From Pseudoalteromonas sp. MSK9-3 (GTDB lineage Bacteria > Pseudomonadota > Gammaproteobacteria > Enterobacterales > Alteromonadaceae): a stretch of DNA of 64,000 nucleotides. This document shows positions 27,652-37,267 of the stretch, piece by piece (position 1 is the stretch's first letter; every line of letters begins with the position of its first letter). The notes below the pieces were generated by a model. It was given only the letters and a program-made list of their open reading frames with translations. It was not told the origin of the DNA and made no database searches. The stretch is taken from contig NZ_MIET01000034.1 of NCBI RefSeq assembly GCF_003590335.1, forward strand, positions 1 through 64,000, written 5' to 3'. Position numbers and translations under genes: made by a program.

Positions 27652-28848
27652 ATGAGAGCATCGGCCTTTTATAGCCAGTTAGAGCAGCAACTTGAAGAAG
27701 TTAAAGCTGAAGGTTTATACAAAAATGAGCGAGTGATCACGTCATCTCAGCAAGCTGAAATAGCCGTATCTTCGGGCAGTTCAGTTATTAATTTTTGTGC
27801 AAATAACTACTTGGGTTTAGCAAACAGCCCAAGCTTGATAGAAGCGGCGAAACAAGGCCTTGATGCCCATGGTTTTGGTGTGGCGTCTGTGCGTTTTATT
27901 TGTGGTACGCAAGATATTCATAAAACGTTGGAAGCGAAAATAAGTGAGTTTTTGCAAACAGAAGACACAATTTTATATTCATCTTGTTTTGATGCAAACA
28001 CCGGACTGTTTGAAACGATATTAGGGCCTGATGATGCGATTATTTCTGATGCGTTAAATCATGCTTCTATCATTGACGGTGTGCGTTTATGTAAAGCAAA
28101 ACGTTTCCGCTATGCAAATAATGATATGGCTGCATTAGAAGAGCAACTTATTGCCGCTACACAAGCAGGTGCTAAAACTAAGTTGATCGCAACAGATGGC
28201 GTATTCTCAATGGATGGCGTGATTTGTAATTTAGAAGCAGTATGTGATTTGGCTGATAAATACGATGCATTGGTCATGGTTGATGATTCTCATGCGGTGG
28301 GCTTTGTCGGTGAAAATGGTCGTGGAACACCTGAGTATTGTGGTGTATTAGACCGAGTCGATATTATCACTGGCACATTGGGTAAAGCTCTTGGTGGCGC
28401 ATCTGGCGGCTATACGTCAGGTAAAAAAGAAGTGATTGATTGGTTACGTCAACGTTCTCGCCCGTATTTGTTCTCAAATTCACTGGCACCGTCTATTGTA
28501 ACAGCTTCAATTGCAGTGCTTGAGATGCTGAAAGATGGAAAAGCGTTACGTGACACGCTGTGGAGCAATGCGGCGTATTTCCGTGAGCAAATGGAAGCGG
28601 CTGGTTTTACCTGTGCGGGTAAAGATCATGCCATTATTCCAGTGATGCTAGGGGATGCGAAAGTAGCGGCAGCAATGGCAGATAAACTACTTAGTGAAGG
28701 CATTTACGTAACGGGTTTCTCATTCCCAGTTGTCCCTAAGGGTCAAGCACGAATTCGAACTCAAATCTCTGCTGCGCACACCAAAGCGCAATTAGACACA
28801 GCGATTAGTGCGTTTATCCGCATTGGTAAAGAATTAGAAATAATTTAA
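27652..28848 (+). CDS. kbl: Glycine C-acetyltransferase (2-amino-3-ketobutyrate CoA ligase)
   Basis: 398 aa, the standard length. PLP-dependent alpha-oxoamine synthase: [35 protein letters not shown], and the PLP lysine in [14 protein letters not shown]. With Tdh it breaks threonine down to glycine and acetyl-CoA. GGAG lies 8 nt before the ATG. It forms the classical kbl-tdh pair, 44 bp apart with a hairpin between them. Confidence 0.98.
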   Translation: MRASAFYSQLEQQLEEVKAEGLYKNERVITSSQQAEIAVSSGSSVINFCANNYLGLANSPSLIEAAKQGLDAHGFGVASVRFICGTQDIHKTLEAKISEFLQTEDTILYSSCFDANTGLFETILGPDDAIISDALNHASIIDGVRLCKAKRFRYANNDMAALEEQLIAATQAGAKTKLIATDGVFSMDGVICNLEAVCDLADKYDALVMVDDSHAVGFVGENGRGTPEYCGVLDRVDIITGTLGKALGGASGGYTSGKKEVIDWLRQRSRPYLFSNSLAPSIVTASIAVLEMLKDGKALRDTLWSNAAYFREQMEAAGFTCAGKDHAIIPVMLGDAKVAAAMADKLLSEGIYVTGFSFPVVPKGQARIRTQISAAHTKAQLDTAISAFIRIGKELEII

Positions 28849-28856
28849 ATAAATAG

Positions 28857-28879
28857 AGGAAGCAACTGCTTCCTTTTTT
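28857..28879 (+). terminator. Intercistronic hairpin between kbl and tdh
   Basis: AGGAAGC and GCTTCCT form a 7-bp stem with an AACT loop followed by a T run, ending 13 bp before the tdh ATG. It probably lowers tdh transcription relative to kbl rather than ending the operon. Confidence 0.7.
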
Positions 28880-28892
28880 ACGAGCGAAAAGT

Positions 28893-29918
28893 ATGAAAGC
28901 GTTATCTAAGTTAAAAGCAGAACCTGGGATCTGGATGACCGATGCTCCGAAACCGGAGATGGGACACAATGATTTATTGATCAAAATTCGCAAAACCGCG
29001 ATATGTGGAACTGATGTACATATTTACAAGTGGGATGAGTGGGCGCAAAACACCATTCCAACGCCGATGGTAGTTGGTCATGAATATGTGGGTGAAGTTG
29101 TTGAGATGGGTCAAGAGGTCCGAGGCTTCAACATTGGTGACCGCGTATCTGGTGAAGGTCATATAACCTGTGGACACTGTCGTAATTGCCGTGCTGGTCG
29201 GGTACATTTGTGTCGTAATACCACAGGTGTTGGTGTCAACAGAGAAGGCTCTTTTGCTGAATATCTGGTGATCCCTGCATTTAACGCATTTAAAATTCCT
29301 GACAATATTTCTGATGAATTAGCATCAATTTTTGACCCATTTGGCAATGCAGTACACACGGCTTTGTCATTTGATTTGGTCGGCGAAGACGTATTGATCA
29401 CAGGTGCTGGCCCTATCGGCATTATGGCAGCAGCCGTTGCTAAGCATGTTGGTGCACGCCATGTTGTTATTACCGATGTTAATGAATATCGTCTTGAATT
29501 AGCAAGAAAAATGGGTGCGACACGCGCTGTAAATGTCTCTTCAGAAAAGCTTGAAGATGTTATGTCAGAACTTGGGATGACAGAAGGGTTCGATATTGGT
29601 TTAGAAATGTCAGGTGTACCTGTTGCTTTTAATAGCATGCTAAACAATATGAATCATGGTGGTAAAATTGCCATGCTTGGGATCCCTCCATCGGATATGG
29701 CCGTAGATTGGAATCAAGTAATTTTTAAAGGCTTGGTTATCAAAGGTATTTATGGCCGAGAGATGTTTGAAACATGGTATAAAATGGCCAGTCTTATCCA
29801 ATCAGGGCTAGATCTAAACCCGATTATCACGCATCAATTTCATATTGATGAGTTTCAAACTGGCTTTGACACGATGATTTCTGGTCAGTCAGGGAAAGTT
29901 ATTTTAAACTGGACCTAA
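28893..29918 (+). CDS. tdh: L-threonine 3-dehydrogenase
   Basis: 341 aa zinc-dependent medium-chain dehydrogenase. Catalytic-zinc residues in ICGTDVH and GHEYVG, structural-zinc cysteines in [15 protein letters not shown], and the NAD motif GAGPIG. It oxidises threonine to 2-amino-3-ketobutyrate, the substrate of Kbl. A terminator follows 24 bp downstream. Confidence 0.98.
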   Translation: MKALSKLKAEPGIWMTDAPKPEMGHNDLLIKIRKTAICGTDVHIYKWDEWAQNTIPTPMVVGHEYVGEVVEMGQEVRGFNIGDRVSGEGHITCGHCRNCRAGRVHLCRNTTGVGVNREGSFAEYLVIPAFNAFKIPDNISDELASIFDPFGNAVHTALSFDLVGEDVLITGAGPIGIMAAAVAKHVGARHVVITDVNEYRLELARKMGATRAVNVSSEKLEDVMSELGMTEGFDIGLEMSGVPVAFNSMLNNMNHGGKIAMLGIPPSDMAVDWNQVIFKGLVIKGIYGREMFETWYKMASLIQSGLDLNPIITHQFHIDEFQTGFDTMISGQSGKVILNWT

Positions 29919-29942
29919 TATAGATCGTAACTATTAGCAATA

Positions 29943-29964
29943 GGCGACTTAGGTCGTCTTTTTT
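29943..29964 (+). terminator. Intrinsic terminator after tdh
   Basis: GGCGAC and GTCGTC (one G-U pair) around TTAG, followed by six T. Confidence 0.82.
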
Positions 29965-29985
29965 AATTTTGAGAGAAGTAAATTT

Positions 29986-30303
29986 ATGCCATGTAAACAT
30001 ATTTCAGTTGCCCAAACTCACGAAATGCTTGAGCGAGATGATGTCGTTATTGCAGACATCCGAGACCCAAATAGCTATGAAAGTGGCCACATCCCAGGTT
30101 CTGAGCATTTATCGAATGGCAATATTGGTCACTTCATGCAAGAAAAAGAATTTGAGCAGCCAATTATTATTGTGTGTTATCACGGAGTAAGTTCGCAAGG
30201 CGCTGCAAATTACCTGATAGAGCAAGGTTTTGAAGATGTATATAGTATGGATGGTGGCTTCACACAGTGGGCTGCTGAACTACCGAGTGTTATAGCTAAA
30301 TGA
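29986..30303 (+). CDS. glpE: Thiosulfate sulfurtransferase GlpE
   Basis: 105 aa single rhodanese domain, the usual GlpE length. The active-site loop is VCYHGVSSQGAA with the catalytic Cys, preceded by the DIRDPNSYESGHIPGS rhodanese signature. It transfers sulfur from thiosulfate to a thiol acceptor in the cytoplasm. Its stop overlaps the start of glpG (ATGA), as in the enterobacterial glpEG order, but no glpR follows. Confidence 0.95.
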   Translation: MPCKHISVAQTHEMLERDDVVIADIRDPNSYESGHIPGSEHLSNGNIGHFMQEKEFEQPIIIVCYHGVSSQGAANYLIEQGFEDVYSMDGGFTQWAAELPSVIAK

Positions 30304-31112
30304 TTTTAATTGGTACCTCAGATAACCCACGTGCCGTGCAAGGGGCTGCTGATTACTTTAAGCGTCAAGGCGTCAATGCAGTATTGAAAAGTATGGATGG
30401 TAGGCATGTCGAAGTATGGGTACCAGAGTCAGAAGAACACAGTGCGATACCGCTTTGGAATGAGTTTGTTGACAATCCATATGATGAAAAGTATTTAACT
30501 GCTTCATGGCATACCGGGAACACAGAAACACAGTTTTTGTATAAAGGCGGCTCACTGAACTTAGCGAAACGATTTAATGAGTTACATTGCTTCTTAAAGG
30601 CTGTTTTTGTGGTCGCGCTTGTTATTTTTGCCTGTTTATATATTGTTGAAGGAAAAGCGGTTTATACACTTTTACAGTTCGATCCACGTTCCCCATTAAC
30701 ATGGATATCACCCGTTTTGATGCATTTCAGTGCATTACATCTTATTTTTAACTTAGCCTGGTGGTTACACTTGGGTAATAAGATAATTAAACGGGTTGGT
30801 GCTAAACAGCTTATTTTGATATTTTTAATAAGTAGTTTAGTCAGTAACTGGGCACAATATTTGTTTGTCGACCAAAGGTTTGGTGGGTTGGGTGGGGTAG
30901 TTTACGCATTACTGGGGTACGCATGGGTGCATAGTGCGCAGCATAATCATCAGGAAGCATTGGTTGAAAAGCCCGTAGTTGGCTTTATGCTTATATGGAT
31001 GATATTTGGTTTTACAGAGATATTTTTTATCAGTATGGCAAATTGGGCACACTTATTTGGTTTGCTGACCGGCATGTTATTAGCTTTACTACCTAAGCTA
31101 AAACGCGCTTAA
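30300..31112 (+). CDS. glpG: GlpG rhomboid protein, catalytic serine replaced by glycine
   Basis: 270 aa. It has the GlpG N-terminal cytoplasmic domain (about 1-65) and a six-helix rhomboid domain. Oxyanion residues H147 and N151 (HLIFN) and the catalytic His251 (SMANWAH) are kept. The catalytic Ser of the family motif GLSG is Gly198 (FGGLGGVVYALLGY), coded by GGT at 30891-30893. An AGT serine codon would differ by one base. The frame is otherwise intact, so this is either an inactive pseudoprotease that still binds membrane proteins, or a very recent loss. Translationally coupled to glpE. Confidence 0.93.
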   Translation: MILIGTSDNPRAVQGAADYFKRQGVNAVLKSMDGRHVEVWVPESEEHSAIPLWNEFVDNPYDEKYLTASWHTGNTETQFLYKGGSLNLAKRFNELHCFLKAVFVVALVIFACLYIVEGKAVYTLLQFDPRSPLTWISPVLMHFSALHLIFNLAWWLHLGNKIIKRVGAKQLILIFLISSLVSNWAQYLFVDQRFGGLGGVVYALLGYAWVHSAQHNHQEALVEKPVVGFMLIWMIFGFTEIFFISMANWAHLFGLLTGMLLALLPKLKRA

Positions 31113-31119
31113 TACTGGG

Positions 31120-31515
31120 TTAGTGATAAAGGTATTTAGTAAATAGCACTTCTCTCACAATTTCTTGCCCAGTTTCGTCATTGAGCAAGCCTTTTAGCTT
31201 TTCGGCACAGCGCATACGAATTTCTTCACGACCCGTTAGCGACTTAATTGTCTCTTCGGGTTCTTTACTGAGTATTTGTACTATTGCATCTCGTAAAAGC
31301 GGTGTGTGATGCTCGACAATTGCAATGTTTGATACATCATTGAGCATCAAGTCGACCGTTACCCTGACGTAGCCTAATTTTTTATTTGATTGACCGATAT
31401 AGTTAGTAATTATATCGGGCTCAAAACCAAAGTATCCGACCGTGGACTCAGCTTTAACATTTACACTGCTAATTAGTAGTACGAGCGCCAAAGTTAAATA
31501 AGCATGCATCTTCAT
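31120..31515 (-). CDS. FliL-family protein
   Basis: 131 aa. It has a cleavable-looking signal peptide (residues 1-22, VKA-ES) and a C-terminal FliL-like domain: GYVRVTVDLMLND, HHTPLLRDAIVQILS and the amphipathic LTGREEIRMRCAEKLKGLL. FliL proteins associate with the flagellar stator. This copy lies outside any flagellar cluster, and the signal peptide replaces the usual membrane anchor, so it is probably a periplasmic paralogue rather than fliL itself. Convergent with glpG, 7 bp apart. Confidence 0.8.
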   Translation of the reverse strand: MKMHAYLTLALVLLISSVNVKAESTVGYFGFEPDIITNYIGQSNKKLGYVRVTVDLMLNDVSNIAIVEHHTPLLRDAIVQILSKEPEETIKSLTGREEIRMRCAEKLKGLLNDETGQEIVREVLFTKYLYH

Positions 31516-31689
31516 TATGATTTAAAGTCCTAGTGGTTTGGTCAATCAACTTGTGATGTGTAAGTGTATACTTATTTGAGAGAAATTTACAGATAACCTG
31601 CAAATTTTGAACTATAAATTCAAGCTACTTTGTGGCTACAGCGCTCGATGGTATGATATCGCCCGTCGTATATAAGGGCTATATTTATT

Positions 31690-32241
31690 GTGTTTGAACA
31701 TCCATTTTCTATTGATTTTTGTTGGCAAAGTACTGACAAATTAGACTGTCCATCGACGGAAATTGCAATGTTGCTTTTTGATCAAGGGTCTTTAACCTCT
31801 TTGTTAAAGGCTCGATGTAAGCATTTTCGTGTCAAGCTGTTATCAGAAAAATGGCTTGCAGCAAGTTCAGGCCATAACAAGGTCTTTGATAACCAAAGTC
31901 ATCGTGTATTGTGCCGCGAAGTTTTGCTTTATTGTGACGAGGTTGCCACCGTCTATGCGCAAAGTTGGATCACTGAAGCGGCATATCGGGACGAAGTTGG
32001 CGAGCTAGGAGAAACGCCGTTAGGCGAGGTGCTGTTTAGTGATGATAGTTGGGGCCGTTCTGAGCTCGAAGTTTGTAATTTTAATGGCCAGAACACACCT
32101 ATTTCATGCTTTACGTTAGAGAATGCGCAAGCCTCGCAATCTTTTTACGCAAGGCGCAGAACATTTACCAAAAGTCAGTCACAGGTAATGGTATGTGAAG
32201 TATTTTTACTTGGAGAAAAAGATGCAACTAAATGCACTTAG
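31690..32241 (+). CDS. ubiC: Chorismate lyase
   Basis: 183 aa with a GTG start. UbiC signatures: CREVLL with the substrate Arg, LGETPLGEVLF, ARRRTF and CEVFL with the conserved Glu. It splits chorismate into 4-hydroxybenzoate and pyruvate, the entry to ubiquinone. It overlaps ubiA by 20 bp. Confidence 0.93.
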   Translation: MFEHPFSIDFCWQSTDKLDCPSTEIAMLLFDQGSLTSLLKARCKHFRVKLLSEKWLAASSGHNKVFDNQSHRVLCREVLLYCDEVATVYAQSWITEAAYRDEVGELGETPLGEVLFSDDSWGRSELEVCNFNGQNTPISCFTLENAQASQSFYARRRTFTKSQSQVMVCEVFLLGEKDATKCT

Positions 32242-33094
32242 AGTAAGTAACTTATCTGAATATAGCCAGCTAATGAGGTTAGATAAACCCATCGGTACAT
32301 TGTTGCTACTGTGGCCAACTTTATGTGCTTTGTGGATTGCAAGTCGTGGAGTACCGCCTTTAGAGTTAATAGTGATATTTAGTTTCGGTGTGTTTATTAT
32401 GCGCAGTGCTGGCTGTGTTATTAATGATTACGCTGATAGGAAAGTTGATGGCGCGGTGCAGCGCACATCACAAAGGCCTCTTGCACGTAAAGCAGTCAAG
32501 CCTGGTGAAGCGTTAACGCTCTTTGCTAGTTTGATAAGTGTCGCATTTTTACTTGTCATTCAGTTGAATTTTAATACTGTTTTACTATCGTTACTCGCGC
32601 TTGCACTGGCTGCTTGTTACCCTTTTATGAAACGTTTCACGCATTTACCTCAAGTCGTCCTCGGTGCCGCCTATAGTTGTTCAATTCCTATGGCATTTAT
32701 GGCTACCAATGACACAGTGCCAATGTTAGCTTGGCTATTATTTATAGCAAATTTACTTTGGACTGTCGCTTACGACACCATGTACGCAATGGTTGATAGA
32801 GAAGATGACTTAAAAATTGGGGTAAAGTCTACGGCTATATTGTTTGGTCAATTTGATAGGCATTGGGTTGCCTTATTGAATATTCTATTCATTGGAATAA
32901 TGTTATTTATTGGATACTCAATGCAGCTAAACATCGCTTATTGGGTAGGGGTAAGTTGTGCTGTTATATTACTCGCTAATCAACAAAAAAATATTACTGA
33001 TCGCAATAGAGCTGAATGTTTCAAAGCATTCTTGAACAATAATTATGTTGGAATGGTGATTTTCATAGGATTAGTGGCATCAATGGTTAGGTAA
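32222..33094 (+). CDS. ubiA: 4-hydroxybenzoate octaprenyltransferase
   Basis: 290 aa from the ATG at 32222 (GGAG upstream). Multi-pass membrane prenyltransferase with both Asp-rich motifs: NDYADRKVD and YDTMYAMVDREDD, which bind the polyprenyl diphosphate through magnesium. It acts right after UbiC. Seven to nine membrane helices are apparent. Confidence 0.97.
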   Translation: MQLNALRVSNLSEYSQLMRLDKPIGTLLLLWPTLCALWIASRGVPPLELIVIFSFGVFIMRSAGCVINDYADRKVDGAVQRTSQRPLARKAVKPGEALTLFASLISVAFLLVIQLNFNTVLLSLLALALAACYPFMKRFTHLPQVVLGAAYSCSIPMAFMATNDTVPMLAWLLFIANLLWTVAYDTMYAMVDREDDLKIGVKSTAILFGQFDRHWVALLNILFIGIMLFIGYSMQLNIAYWVGVSCAVILLANQQKNITDRNRAECFKAFLNNNYVGMVIFIGLVASMVR

Positions 33095-33195
33095 TATATT
33101 TAACCGTTTGGCCTAACTACTTGTAATTTTTTAGTATGGCTAGTTTTACACATGTGGAATAAAGTCAAAATGAAGTGGGACTAATTCAGTTGTTG

Positions 33196-33240
33196 ATGGA
33201 CACAATAGAAGATGCTTGTTCCGGCTTCTATTGTGTCCAT
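33196..33240. repeat. Perfect 16-bp inverted repeat
   Basis: ATGGACACAATAGAAG and its exact reverse complement flank a 13-nt loop, between the convergent ubiA and LysR genes. There is no clear T run, so a normal intrinsic terminator is doubtful. A similar dyad beginning ATGGACA is at 48741. Confidence 0.75.
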
Positions 33241-33249
33241 GAATAATAC

Positions 33250-34146
33250 TTACTGAGTAGCACAAGATTGGGCTTGTGCTGTTTGCTCAATCAATTCTAG
33301 CAGATGCTTGATATGGCTATCGCTATTTACATGGTGGTTTGTTTGCACTACTAACTGCTCGTGATCAACATCTTTATTTGTTTTCAAGAGGACTAAATTA
33401 GGGTCTTGTGCAATCGTTTTAGAATGCTCAATACTGGCAATAGCAAAGTGGTTAGAGTTTTTAAGCCCGTCAATCACTTGATCAATATTGCCAATCTTCA
33501 TACTGGTTGATTTATTGAGTCCCTCTACAGCTTCATTAAGCATGGTCTGCACTTGTTTAAGCTGTGAAAAGCAGCCATACATAGGAAATTCAGACAACTC
33601 TGATCGTCTTAAGCTATCTTTGCTGGCAAGCGGGTGATGCTTTGATACGAATAAAATAAGCTGATCTGGTAAATGTATATCGCTCATCACATTACTTGCG
33701 CTTTGCAGATAAACGCTAATATCTATTTCCCCGAGTTGTAGCTTCCTTGTTAGCTCATGCTCGTCTTGTAATTGCATTTCTACTTTTACATTAGGGTAGT
33801 CAGCCAAAAACTTGCCACAAGACATAGGCACTATGGCACTTGCTTTGTTGGTGTAGCCAATCACTAACTTGTGTTGGTCTCTGCCAAATAAGCTTTGCTT
33901 AATCGTTTTTTTCGTGAGTTCTAACTCTGAAAGCGTCGCTTTACAGTAGTTAAGAAACAGTTCACCCTGCTCAGTCAATTTTACTGAGCGAGTAGAGCGC
34001 TTAACTAATTCACACCCAATTTCATCTTCCAAAGTTTGGATGCTGCGGGTCAGTGCCGAAGTACTGATTTTGGTTTGTTCAGCTGCTTGTCTAAAATGAC
34101 GCAGACTACCTAGCGCAACAAACTGTTCTAGTTGTTCAAATCTCAT
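33250..34146 (-). CDS. LysR-family transcription regulator
   Basis: 298 aa, normal LysR length. N-terminal winged helix (MRFEQLEQFVALGSLRHFRQAAEQ and SALTRSIQTLEDEIGCELVKRS) and a periplasmic-binding-protein-like effector domain (about 92-290). Regulators of this kind usually control a neighbouring operon, but no divergent gene is present here, so targets are unknown. Confidence 0.92.
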   Translation of the reverse strand: MRFEQLEQFVALGSLRHFRQAAEQTKISTSALTRSIQTLEDEIGCELVKRSTRSVKLTEQGELFLNYCKATLSELELTKKTIKQSLFGRDQHKLVIGYTNKASAIVPMSCGKFLADYPNVKVEMQLQDEHELTRKLQLGEIDISVYLQSASNVMSDIHLPDQLILFVSKHHPLASKDSLRRSELSEFPMYGCFSQLKQVQTMLNEAVEGLNKSTSMKIGNIDQVIDGLKNSNHFAIASIEHSKTIAQDPNLVLLKTNKDVDHEQLVVQTNHHVNSDSHIKHLLELIEQTAQAQSCATQ

Positions 34147-34256
34147 TCGAAATTCCTTTTAATTTCATCAATACACAGAATTTGTGTGATTTTCCCTAAT
34201 ACTAATACAGATACAGGAAAATTTAAAGTGAAATTTTTACATTTTGCTTACAAAAA

Positions 34257-35783
34257 TCAATCAGGATAACTGTCTCTTATCGCAATAAACTGGTCAATAT
34301 TTTGCATAAATAGGTCTACAAGCTTAGGATCAAACTGTTTCGCTTTTTCAGATTGTATCAATGTTAATACCTTTTCTAAAGGCCATGCCTTTTTGTAACA
34401 TCGGTCGCTACCTAAGGCATCAAATACATCTGCTAGTGCGGTGATCCTCCCAACAATGTTAATACTTTCGCCCGTTAATCCTTGCGGATAACCACTACCA
34501 TCCCATTTTTCGTGATGCTGATGAGCAATTGTAGCACCACATTGTAAAATTTCATTGGTAGAGTTTTGTAAAATTTCATGTCCGATTTGAGCATGAGTTT
34601 GCATAATTTGCCACTCATCTGCGGTGAGTTTCGCAGGTTTGTTCAATATATTGTCAGGAATGCTGATTTTTCCTATGTCATGTAAAGGAGAAGCTAACTT
34701 AATGATTTCTGACTGATAATCACTTAACCCATATAATTGGGCAAGTAACATACTATAGTGAGCAACTCGTCTAACGTGCGAACCGGTTTCTTTTGAGCGC
34801 TTTTCTACGGCTTCACCCAGTATGTACGATAGCTCTTTCTGTGATTCTTTTACGGTTTCCCTGAGTTTTAAATTATCATAGGCGAGTGCAATATTATTCG
34901 AAAAAAATTCTAACAATTGATAGTCAGTGTGTTGCAATGCCGACTCTTTACTGACATATAGCATGGTTTCACCACCACACCTTGATGGGAAGTAACCAAT
35001 ATACTCATGATGTGTTTTACAGGAGGTTTTACGGTTATGAGACTCAATAAAAAGGTTTTTAACACTGTTGGGGATAACGTCAGAATTGGGTTCAATGCCT
35101 TCTCCAGAGGCTGCGAGTAACTTAAATTTAGTTGCTGCATCTTTTTGGTTATTAACTGCGGCTGCGCAGTAAATATCATTATCTTTGAGGCCTAACACAT
35201 CGGATACATGTGATAAAATGGTAGATGCAAATTCTCGTACACTATCACATTGTAAAAAAGAGGATGAGGCGTTAATTATTCGCTCTAAGCCTAACTTATG
35301 CCGCTCTATGGTTTGTATATCTCGATGGGAACGCAATGCAGAGTAGAGCAATGTTTTGAGCTTAACAGCTGTAAGTTCTGTTTTATTTTTATAATCATTA
35401 ATATCATAATCACGTATTACAGACTCTTCAGGCGCTTCGCCGGGTTGGCCTGTTCTTAGAATGAGTCTGATATCATGATTGGCGATGTCATTTCTAATAT
35501 ATTTAATTAAATCAAGCCCAGCATGATTACTTTCCATCACAACATCAATGAGCCCAACGGAAATCTCATCTTCACTTTGCAATATTTCCATAGCCTGTTT
35601 TGCTGAGTAAGCATGATGAAAGCGCAATGTTTTCTCTTCGAATTTAAAATCAGAGAGAACTAACTTGGTTACTTGATGAATATCTTCTTCATCATCAACA
35701 ACCAGAATATCCCAAAAATCAGCGTGTTGTTCTTGGGTATTCGGTTCGTCTAGCGCTTCATTAGAAAAAAGAAAACTATTCAC
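34257..35783 (-). CDS. Response regulator with DUF3369 and HD-GYP domains
   Basis: 508 aa. A receiver (about 25-145; acid pair DDEEDIH, phospho-acceptor Asp in VGLIDVVMES, Lys in NKTEL), a DUF3369 sensor-like domain (about 155-320) and an HD-GYP phosphodiesterase (about 325-500; LHDIGKI, HAQIGHE, HHEKWDGSGYP). HD-GYP enzymes hydrolyse cyclic di-GMP, here probably under phosphorylation control. No kinase gene is adjacent. It is upstream of the LysR gene on the same strand, 110 bp apart. Confidence 0.93.
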   Translation of the reverse strand: MNSFLFSNEALDEPNTQEQHADFWDILVVDDEEDIHQVTKLVLSDFKFEEKTLRFHHAYSAKQAMEILQSEDEISVGLIDVVMESNHAGLDLIKYIRNDIANHDIRLILRTGQPGEAPEESVIRDYDINDYKNKTELTAVKLKTLLYSALRSHRDIQTIERHKLGLERIINASSSFLQCDSVREFASTILSHVSDVLGLKDNDIYCAAAVNNQKDAATKFKLLAASGEGIEPNSDVIPNSVKNLFIESHNRKTSCKTHHEYIGYFPSRCGGETMLYVSKESALQHTDYQLLEFFSNNIALAYDNLKLRETVKESQKELSYILGEAVEKRSKETGSHVRRVAHYSMLLAQLYGLSDYQSEIIKLASPLHDIGKISIPDNILNKPAKLTADEWQIMQTHAQIGHEILQNSTNEILQCGATIAHQHHEKWDGSGYPQGLTGESINIVGRITALADVFDALGSDRCYKKAWPLEKVLTLIQSEKAKQFDPKLVDLFMQNIDQFIAIRDSYPD

Positions 35784-35845
35784 TCGTGGGCCCTTTTCAG
35801 ACTACTCTCATACTAAGTATAGTCATGAAAAGAGGCTGTGCTTAA

Positions 35846-36241
35846 TTACGACGAAGGCTTTTTTTCGATATTTTGCAATTCTATTTCAATGGCATCACAA
35901 GAAATGTGAATTTCATATAAAGAAATAATCAGTGAAAGCGCTAAGCAACACAGGCTTGCTCCAAATAAAACAATGCCAGTTAATGCCACATCTATGAATA
36001 ATGCAAACATAGAGAGAGTACACAATAAAAATGAAATAACGCCCCAAACTTGCATAAAGCGGATGAGTTTTATGCGCTTTCTGAGATTATCGATTTGTGC
36101 TCTAACGAGAGGTCTTAAGGTATTACCTTCGCGGGCATTTAATTCACGAATTAATTGTGCGAGCACTAAAAACCGATTCGTGTATGCTAAAAGTAATAAT
36201 GAGATTGCAGGAAAAAGCAAGCCAGGTGTTGTGAGTGTCAT
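35846..36241 (-). CDS. DUF2721 membrane protein
   Basis: 131 aa from the ATG at 36241, which has AGAGG 8 nt upstream. Membrane segments lie near the N terminus (about 5-22) and as a pair at about 60-105; the middle carries a basic helix (RAQIDNLRKRIKLIR), as in DUF2721 proteins. Function unknown. Confidence 0.82.
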   Translation of the reverse strand: MTLTTPGLLFPAISLLLLAYTNRFLVLAQLIRELNAREGNTLRPLVRAQIDNLRKRIKLIRFMQVWGVISFLLCTLSMFALFIDVALTGIVLFGASLCCLALSLIISLYEIHISCDAIEIELQNIEKKPSS

Positions 36242-36285
36242 AATTAATGCCTCTAACAGAGCGTTTTGCAACAGGTAAGTTAAGT

Positions 36286-36609
36286 ATGACAGAAAATAAC
36301 TTTAAATGGCGATGTGCTTTCACTACAGATAATTTGATGGAGGCACATATTGTCCAAGGCCTTTTTGCACAAGCAAAAATTCAGTCACGTATTGAGGGCA
36401 GTGCATTGCAAGGCGCCATTGGTGAAATACCAACCGAGCAGGCAAAATTAAGTCTCTATGTCTATGAGATAAAGCTACGCGATGCCCAGCAAATATTGTT
36501 AAACTACGCACAATCGCAGCTACATGAAGATTGGCACTGCATACAGTGCCGTGAAATAAATGGTCCAGCATTTCAATATTGCTGGCAATGTGGGAAACAA
36601 CATGAGTAA
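36286..36609 (+). CDS. DUF2007 domain protein with C-terminal zinc ribbon
   Basis: 107 aa from the ATG at 36286. The N-terminal DUF2007 fold (AFTTDNLMEAHIVQGLFAQA) resembles small signal-transducing ferredoxin-like domains. The C terminus has CIQC and CWQC, a likely zinc ribbon. Function unknown. It overlaps the next gene by 8 bp, so the two are coupled. Confidence 0.82.
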   Translation: MTENNFKWRCAFTTDNLMEAHIVQGLFAQAKIQSRIEGSALQGAIGEIPTEQAKLSLYVYEIKLRDAQQILLNYAQSQLHEDWHCIQCREINGPAFQYCWQCGKQHE

Positions 36610-37192
36610 AGCAAATAACTTCCAACGTATCCGAGATTTAAATTACCTACAAAAGGCGGTATTGGCCGCTGCGGTGATTGAGCGTATGTTACCGAATTAC
36701 GATCTATTTAGTGATGCAACCGGATTTGGTGACACAGCAACGATGAAAAGTACGTTGAATGTCTGTTGGGAAATTATTGTTTTTCCTAAGAGTAAAATTA
36801 ATTTAGAGAAGCAAGTTGATAAGGTTGAGGCAAATGTACCAGAACTATCACAATTCGATATGTTCGGCACATACCCAGCCATTGATACGGCCACTGCCTT
36901 ATTAGGTCTGCTGCATGGTTTAATGGCCAAAGACGAACAGGAATTTATTGATATTGCGAAAATATCTCAGGCTACTGTCGCTCGATATGTTGAGTTCGTG
37001 CTGGAGAATGAAGAGATAGAACCAGACAATAGTCTTGTGCGAGAGCATGAAATAATGCAATACGAAATAGAGGTGTTAGCAGGGCTGATTGATTTTGTGG
37101 AGCAAATGGGTCGGATCACCAGTGAGAGTGTAAAAGCACTTAAGCAACATGCGGTCGCTGATGGGCAAACTAATATTGGTATAACAATTTAG
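36602..37192 (+). CDS. YjaG-like DUF416 family protein
   Basis: 196 aa from the ATG at 36602. All-helical DUF416/YjaG pattern: AAVIERMLPNYDLF, WEIIVFPKSKINLEKQVDKVE and DTATALLGLLHGL. The family is conserved in gammaproteobacteria with no known function. Confidence 0.86.
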   Translation: MSKANNFQRIRDLNYLQKAVLAAAVIERMLPNYDLFSDATGFGDTATMKSTLNVCWEIIVFPKSKINLEKQVDKVEANVPELSQFDMFGTYPAIDTATALLGLLHGLMAKDEQEFIDIAKISQATVARYVEFVLENEEIEPDNSLVREHEIMQYEIEVLAGLIDFVEQMGRITSESVKALKQHAVADGQTNIGITI

Positions 37193-37267
37193 AGTTGCAG
37201 TTTTACTTGCTGAGCAAAAGCAGCTCAAGGTAAAATTGATATTTTTAAATAAGGTGGGAGAAGTACA

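Noticed and set aside
30300..31112. Rhombosortase for the GlyGly-CTERM protein
   Set aside because: The protein has the GlpG N-terminal domain and follows glpE, and it lacks the catalytic serine.
31120..31515. Flagellar gene fliL itself
   Set aside because: No flagellar genes adjoin, and it has a signal peptide instead of the membrane anchor; kept only as FliL-family.
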